Below are positions 59,609 through 64,000 of a stretch of DNA of 64,000 nucleotides, piece after piece. The notes beneath the pieces were generated by a model. That model saw only the letters and a program-made list of their open reading frames with translations. It did not search any database and was not told the DNA's origin. The stretch covers positions 62,001 through 126,000 of the forward strand of contig CATLDC010000002.1 in NCBI GenBank assembly GCA_949902595.1. Reading direction: 5' to 3'. The translations under genes and the position numbers were made by a program. Source of the stretch: an uncultured Candidatus Melainabacteria bacterium (lineage in GTDB: Bacteria > Cyanobacteriota > Vampirovibrionia > Gastranaerophilales > Gastranaerophilaceae). How positions within the stretch are numbered: the stretch's first letter is position 1; the number at the start of each line of letters is the position of its first letter.

Positions 59609-60364
59609 ATGATGAAGTTTAAAATTATAAAAAAAAGAATTCTTGAATACGCATCTGATTTTATTGATGAAATTTTTTACCAATCAATAGGTAAATTTAA
59701 AATTAACCAAGCAAAAAAAATAGGTGAAAACTTAGCAATTCCTAAAAAATACTACTCCAAAAAGTTAAATGATAAGGAAATCTCAAATTTAGGAATTCCA
59801 TATTTTAATACTAATGAAGGTCGAACAATATTTGTAAAACCTTACAAATATAAATTTCAAGGACGAGAACGCATAACAAAAGTTATTACAACCCTCGGCA
59901 GAGATAATCAAATTGTCAAATCAATTGTACAAACACCGGGTATACCGTCTTGTTATAGATTAGAAGGGAAGAAAACGTATGCCTATGGAGTAACCCATGT
60001 TTTTGATAATAAAGGAAATAAAACAAATCATATATGGAATAAATTAGAATCTTTTGAGGGTAGCCAGGAGATAATGCGCACATTTGATTCAACCACCAGT
60101 GATGGCTTACACCTGCATATACAAAAATCCAATAGAGGCTGCTCTTGCGTAGGAGAAACGAGTAGACAACTCATAGTAAATATTGGACCTAAAAACAATT
60201 TCTTATCTAACCGTAATTATTTTACATGTGAAGATAGGTTTAAAAATGCAAAGTCATATATTGAAAGCGTCAGAGTGGCAAATAACTCACCACGTTCAAG
60301 CAACGCCAGAAAACATACCTTAATGCCTTCTAATCAATATAAAAATATTCTTACAATATCATAG
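59609..60364 (+). CDS. AT-rich hypothetical protein, about 251 aa
   Basis: No family recognised. Likely start is ATG at 59609 or 59612 (MMKFKIIKKRILEYASDF); an earlier start at 59573 would add a short hydrophobic segment. There is no good ribosome site. The C-terminal half has paired His/Cys residues (GLHLHIQKSNRGCSCVGETSR). It is divergent from the other AT-rich orphan and convergent with nadE. Its codon use (A/T-ending, many Lys/Asn/Ile) differs from neighbours, a sign of recent transfer. Confidence 0.55.
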   Translation: MMKFKIIKKRILEYASDFIDEIFYQSIGKFKINQAKKIGENLAIPKKYYSKKLNDKEISNLGIPYFNTNEGRTIFVKPYKYKFQGRERITKVITTLGRDNQIVKSIVQTPGIPSCYRLEGKKTYAYGVTHVFDNKGNKTNHIWNKLESFEGSQEIMRTFDSTTSDGLHLHIQKSNRGCSCVGETSRQLIVNIGPKNNFLSNRNYFTCEDRFKNAKSYIESVRVANNSPRSSNARKHTLMPSNQYKNILTIS

Positions 60365-60400
60365 AATCCTGTTCTTTTACAGTAGCAGCCGATTCATAAC

Positions 60401-62392
60401 TTATTCATCAGCGAGCACACCACTTACATACTCGTCCTCAACCCCCTTGTAATTAATCTTTCCGGAGGTTATCGGCTGTCTGTAGTCGTACTTGTTAATC
60501 GAGCGCGATTCAACAATGACAGACGGCGGAAGTATTGACCATTTATACAAGGCCGTTGACATGCGCCGGAAGAATTTGTCCAGCCATTCTGTTTTCTGCT
60601 CACGGGAGATTGTGTTGTGCTTCTCGTAAACAAATTCTGTGTTAAGCAAATCCTGATAGCCTTCGTTCTTGTTCTCAACCCTCCAGATAATTTCGTCCAG
60701 AAATTCATAAGGCATAAGCGCGTCTTCTGCGATAAGCGGTTTTCCTGTCTTAGGGTCAATCGCAAGCTCTGCACCGGGTTTTTTGAGAATAATCGCTTCC
60801 GGAATTGCGTTCTTCTCCTCGCGGTTTTCATTCATCCAGCGCGCAAAAGCAAATAATTTGGTCTTCGGAACATCAGCAATCGGCGCAAACCCGCCCGACA
60901 TATCGCCGTTAATTGTTGCATATCCCATGTAAAGCTCTGACTTGTCAGAAGTCGCAATCGGGATGCAGGACGCAAACTCGTTGCTGATTCCCCACAGGAA
61001 CATTGCGCGCGAGCGCGCCTGAATATTATCCGGCGTAAAAGACGTTTTGTACCGCCCGTCCCATTTGGTCTCTACTGTTTTAAACAACTTGTCGAGGCAT
61101 TCGGTTGTTGTATCAATCATCGGCCGGATAGAGGCTTCCGTGAAATTTATTCCAAGGTTATGTGCAAGCTTTTCCGCGTCTGATTTGCTTTCCTTGCTCG
61201 TAATATGCGAAGGCATTGAAACCCCGAACACGTTTTCTTTACCGATAGCGTCCGCAAGAAGCACCGCGCAAACAGTGGAATCCAGCCCGCCGGAGAGTCC
61301 GAGCACCGCGCGTTTGAATCCGCATTTTTTGAAGTAGTCGCGAATCCCCTGAACAATTGTTTTGTAGGTACGTTCCAGGTCGGACTCGTATTCAAGTGTA
61401 AACACTTTTTGTTCGTTCAGGGATTTATCCAGCCCCTTTGTAAGCGGATAAATCTTCCCGATTTTCTTTGTCGGGTTGACGATAAGGAACTGTTCTTCAA
61501 ACGATTTTGCACGTGCAATCAATTCACCGTCTGCGCCAAACACTCTGCTGGAGCCGTCAAAGGAGCTGTTATCAATCGCTCCCACCTGATTTACGTAAAC
61601 AATCGGGGTTTTGTACTTGTGCGCAAGGAATGACAGCATATTGTGTTTGAGCTGTTCTTTTTTCGCCCGTGTTGGAGACGCCGAGCAGTTAATAAAGATT
61701 TCCGGATTCTCTGCAGCAAGTTCTTCTATCGGGTCCTTTTCGTAGAGGTGTTTGTCAAAAAATTCTTTGTTATTCCAGCAGTCTTCACAAATCGAAATCC
61801 CGTATTTTTCAAAAATCTTTAAGCAGCCGGATTCGCAGCCTCTGTCGAAGACTCCGAGTGTTTCAGCCGGCTGTACACCAACAACGGGCGAAGGTTCAAT
61901 ATATCTGTAGTCATTAAATTCGGAGTAAGTCGGAAGGAGTGATTTTCTCACAATCCCCACGATTTTTCCGCCCTTAAGAATCGCAACCGAGTTAAAGTAT
62001 TTTTTGCCTTCTGCATCTTTTTTTCTCGGCTCCACAAACCCGACAAGCGCGGTTGTTCCAGCCGTAATCTTTGCAAGCCCCTTTAGCCACTTAATGTTTT
62101 CTTCCACTATAATCGGGTGTCTGTCAATCGTATCTTCAATCGGATAGCCCATAAGCGCGAGTTCCGGAAACACGACCATGTCGAGTCCGATTTTGCAGGC
62201 GTATTTTATGTATTTTGCAATCTTTTTTGCGTTGTATTCAACATTCCCTGCAATCGGGTTAATTTGTGCCATACCGATAAATCCGCCGGATGAAGTTATT
62301 TTCTTCACTCCGTCTATAATATTTTGCGGGATTTCTTCCCCGTTAGAAAACCTTTTGTCTGCTATTTCAGATAGTGTGTATAAATTATCCAT
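60401..62392 (-). CDS. nadE: glutamine-dependent NAD+ synthetase
   Basis: A 663-aa two-domain enzyme. The N-terminal nitrilase-type glutaminase (about 30-300) has its triad in FPELALMGYP (Glu), VRKSLLPTYSEF (Lys) and SICEDCWN (Cys). The C-terminal synthase (about 340-660) has the P-loop VLGLSGGLDSTVCAV and SDKSELYMGYATINGDMSGGFAPI. It amidates deamido-NAD using glutamine-derived ammonia. AAGG precedes the ATG. It follows the KdsC-like gene by three bases, so the three genes to 63746 form an operon. Confidence 0.95.
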   Translation of the reverse strand: MDNLYTLSEIADKRFSNGEEIPQNIIDGVKKITSSGGFIGMAQINPIAGNVEYNAKKIAKYIKYACKIGLDMVVFPELALMGYPIEDTIDRHPIIVEENIKWLKGLAKITAGTTALVGFVEPRKKDAEGKKYFNSVAILKGGKIVGIVRKSLLPTYSEFNDYRYIEPSPVVGVQPAETLGVFDRGCESGCLKIFEKYGISICEDCWNNKEFFDKHLYEKDPIEELAAENPEIFINCSASPTRAKKEQLKHNMLSFLAHKYKTPIVYVNQVGAIDNSSFDGSSRVFGADGELIARAKSFEEQFLIVNPTKKIGKIYPLTKGLDKSLNEQKVFTLEYESDLERTYKTIVQGIRDYFKKCGFKRAVLGLSGGLDSTVCAVLLADAIGKENVFGVSMPSHITSKESKSDAEKLAHNLGINFTEASIRPMIDTTTECLDKLFKTVETKWDGRYKTSFTPDNIQARSRAMFLWGISNEFASCIPIATSDKSELYMGYATINGDMSGGFAPIADVPKTKLFAFARWMNENREEKNAIPEAIILKKPGAELAIDPKTGKPLIAEDALMPYEFLDEIIWRVENKNEGYQDLLNTEFVYEKHNTISREQKTEWLDKFFRRMSTALYKWSILPPSVIVESRSINKYDYRQPITSGKINYKGVEDEYVSGVLADE

Positions 62393-62395
62393 TTT

Positions 62396-62875
62396 TTACC
62401 TTACAAGCGCATCCACAACTTCTCTAAACGCGCCCTCTCCGCTTTTTGTCTCTGTAATCTGTATTCCATCAAGCTGTTTGACCTTCTCTACCGCGCCCGG
62501 CACAGTAACAGCGTATTTTGCAAATTTGAGTGACTCCAAATCGTTTATGTCATCGCCGATGTAGACAAATTCATCTTCCGTCAAATTGTATCTTTCAACA
62601 ATTGATTTCAGAACATCAATCTTTACTCTAATCCCCTGATGAACCTCTTCGACGCTGAATTTCTTTGCAAGAATATCAATTGCCGAGTTTTTCTCGCCCG
62701 ATATTATCCCGATTCTGTACCCGTTTTTTCTAAGAATAGAAAATCCCATTACGTCTTTGAAATTAACCCGGCGTGTCATATCACCGTCAGCGCCGATATA
62801 AACACAATTGTCTGTCACGATTCCATCAAAATCTGTTATAACGAATTTTATTGTTTCGGGTAAATTCAATGTCAT
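62396..62875 (-). CDS. KdsC-like HAD phosphatase
   Basis: A 159-aa capless (C0) HAD phosphatase of the KdsC/NeuNAc-cytidylyltransferase-associated type. Motif I reads TDFDGIVTDN (DxD intact), motif II ISGEK, motif III Lys and motif IV IGDDINDLESL. KdsC removes phosphate from KDO-8-P; family members next to neuB act on 9-phosphorylated nonulosonates. The direct overlap-type spacing with the NeuB-like gene (one base apart) favours a nonulosonate role. Confidence 0.85.
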   Translation of the reverse strand: MTLNLPETIKFVITDFDGIVTDNCVYIGADGDMTRRVNFKDVMGFSILRKNGYRIGIISGEKNSAIDILAKKFSVEEVHQGIRVKIDVLKSIVERYNLTEDEFVYIGDDINDLESLKFAKYAVTVPGAVEKVKQLDGIQITETKSGEGAFREVVDALVR

Positions 62876-62876
62876 A

Positions 62877-63746
62877 CTATTTCACTCTTCTCAATTTCTC
62901 AATTATTGGTAGCTCTCTTGAATAAACGACCTTAATCCCGTCACCGAGAAGGTCAGGCACCTGTCTTATGTCTCTTACCATGTGATAAAGCCCTGCCATT
63001 TCAAGGCTTGCAGCCTGATCAGAGCCCCAGTTTGTTCTGTCAGTCGTAATATGCCGCTCAACAGAGTTTGCACCCAGAGCAACCGCAAGAATAGATGGAG
63101 TTACCCCTCTTTCATGTCCGGAGTAGCCTATCGGGCATGAAAACTCTTTTTTGAATGACTCTATTGCACGGAGGTTTGTCTCTTCTGCGTTTGAAGGATA
63201 AGTCGATGTGCAGTGATAGATGATAAGGTTATCTTCACCTAAAATTGAGACTGCATGTCTGATTTCTTCCATTGTACTCATGCCGGTTGAAAGCAAAATC
63301 GGTTTACCTTTTGAGCGTGTGTGTTTTAAAAGGTTATCGTCAGTAAGTGATGCAGAGGCTATCTTGTAGCAAGGCGGGTCAAACTGGTCAATAAAGTCCA
63401 CCGCGCCTTCATCCCAGCAGGATGCAAACCAGAGGATTCCTTTTTCTTTACAGTAGCTGTCAATTTCTTTGTACTCTTCTTTTCCAAACTCCAGACCGCG
63501 TTTCAAGTCTCCGTTAGTGGTTCCGAAAACACTTTTTCTTTCTTTTGCAAGTTCTTCTTTTGTATACACAACATCAACTGTGCGTTTCTGGAATTTCACC
63601 GCATCACAGCCTGTTGTTACTGCAATATCAATCATTTTTTTTGCAAGGCTGACAGAGCCGTTATGATTGATTCCGATTTCTGCAATAATAAAACACGGAA
63701 ATCCGTCTCCGACTGTTTTATTCGCAATTTTTACACACTTAGCCAT
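62877..63746 (-). CDS. NeuB-family sialic acid/nonulosonate synthase, short form
   Basis: A 289-aa TIM-barrel synthase of the NeuB family, which condenses PEP with a hexose derivative. FIIAEIGINHNGS, AVKFQKR, PCYKIASASLTD, LLSTGMST and GYSGHERGV...GANSVERHIT are the catalytic barrel motifs. Typical NeuB is about 340-350 aa and carries a C-terminal antifreeze-like SAF domain; here the protein ends right after the barrel, so the SAF domain is missing. AGGAG precedes the ATG. With the KdsC-like phosphatase it could make a nonulosonate for flagellin or surface sugars. Confidence 0.85.
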   Translation of the reverse strand: MAKCVKIANKTVGDGFPCFIIAEIGINHNGSVSLAKKMIDIAVTTGCDAVKFQKRTVDVVYTKEELAKERKSVFGTTNGDLKRGLEFGKEEYKEIDSYCKEKGILWFASCWDEGAVDFIDQFDPPCYKIASASLTDDNLLKHTRSKGKPILLSTGMSTMEEIRHAVSILGEDNLIIYHCTSTYPSNAEETNLRAIESFKKEFSCPIGYSGHERGVTPSILAVALGANSVERHITTDRTNWGSDQAASLEMAGLYHMVRDIRQVPDLLGDGIKVVYSRELPIIEKLRRVK

Positions 63747-63760
63747 TAGAACTCCTTTTC

Positions 63761-64000
63761 TTAGCTTAAATATTTTTTATAAAGCGCAAATTCATCCGGA
63801 TCCACGCTGTGCAGGTTTTCTTCTTTTGCAGGCTCCTCCTGCTGCGGAAGAGTTTCTTCACATGCTGTTTGGAATAACTTATCAATAATCCCGTCCGGAT
63901 TCTCTTCTTCGTATATATCAGAAATCTCAAACTTGTCGTCATCAGCTTCTTCCGGCTGTTCCTGAGACTCCTCAAACTTTTTGTGGGCTTTTGTCACAAT
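63761..64000 (-). CDS. C-terminal part of an acidic protein, cut by the window end
   Basis: The frame is open to the window edge, so the true start probably lies beyond it. The visible 78-79 residues are strongly acidic and rich in Glu, Asp and Gln (FEESQEQPEEADDDKFEISD), then end YKKYLS. It lies 14 bp upstream of the NeuB-like gene on the same strand and likely belongs to the same operon. No family can be named. Confidence 0.5.
   Translation of the reverse strand: MVTKAHKKFEESQEQPEEADDDKFEISDIYEEENPDGIIDKLFQTACEETLPQQEEPAKEENLHSVDPDEFALYKKYLS

Overview
The window looks like a chromosomal segment from an uncultured, gut-type anaerobe of the non-photosynthetic cyanobacterial class Vampirovibrionia/Melainabacteria, order Gastranaerophilales. 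This is an inference from gene content; no rRNA is present to prove it. Supporting signs are a short flagellin, a ferredoxin-dependent 2-oxoacid oxidoreductase, the Fe-S scaffold/GGGtGRT pair, FolE2, QueH, a VKOR-DsbA fusion of the kind seen in cyanobacteria, and many small lineage-type orphan proteins carrying motifs such as NFRG. The code is standard bacterial. GC is moderate to low, with an AT-rich patch near 59-60.4 kb.

Layout. 0-5.5 kb: folK, an HI0933-type flavoprotein, an exported orphan and a 736-residue calpain-family cysteine protease. 5.6-10.1 kb: the Fe-S scaffold/GGGtGRT operon facing a four-gene 2-oxoacid:ferredoxin oxidoreductase operon. 10.1-17.5 kb: flagellin, a Ski2-like helicase, a small XRE repressor with a divergent target and a palindromic operator, small RWYD-repeat proteins, an OmpR-type regulator, RmuC and a BaxI protein. 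17.5-23.5 kb: an ABC exporter, FolE2, AroQ and a WalK-like kinase. 23.6-28.8 kb: exported phospholipase D-like protein, ChbG/HpnK deacetylase, GT2 glycosyltransferase and orphans. 28.9-37.5 kb: uvrB, mnmE, a giant zinc-ribbon/cyclase-like/ATPase-like protein, and a divergent ZorA/ZorB-like (MotA/MotB-like) pair. 37.5-45.5 kb: exported phosphoesterase, RHH regulator, degenerate PurD-like protein, class II aldolase, RluA-family synthase, YidD, PilZ protein, HAD hydrolase and orphans. 45.7-50.2 kb: mraY-murD-ftsW-murG. 50.2-58.9 kb: a toxin-like small-peptide locus, a kinase, queH, VKOR-DsbA, an XRE gene next to a gene scar, tRNA-Cys, dnaA and a TPR protein. 59-64 kb: two AT-rich orphans, nadE, and a KdsC-like/NeuB-like pair.

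Genes that work together: mraY, murD, ftsW and murG make and place lipid II; folK and folE2 belong to folate/pterin synthesis; the four oxidoreductase subunits form one enzyme; flagellin and the PilZ protein belong to motility; nadE, neuB-like and kdsC-like genes form a tail-to-head run.

Features that annotation normally misses are: (1) a 23-codon hydrophobic peptide gene at 50269-50340 with a sequestered ribosome site and an overlapping opposite-strand promoter, resembling a type I toxin-antitoxin locus; (2) about ten genes whose ATG sits 6-7 nt after a -10 box with no Shine-Dalgarno, so probably leaderless mRNAs; (3) a repeated promoter form, GCAATTTTT-N16-TATATA, often preceded by TTGTAAA repeats spaced 10 bp; (4) a sigma-28-like promoter shared by flagellin and a hidden 28-codon gene; (5) a 186-bp element with 30-bp perfect terminal inverted repeats.
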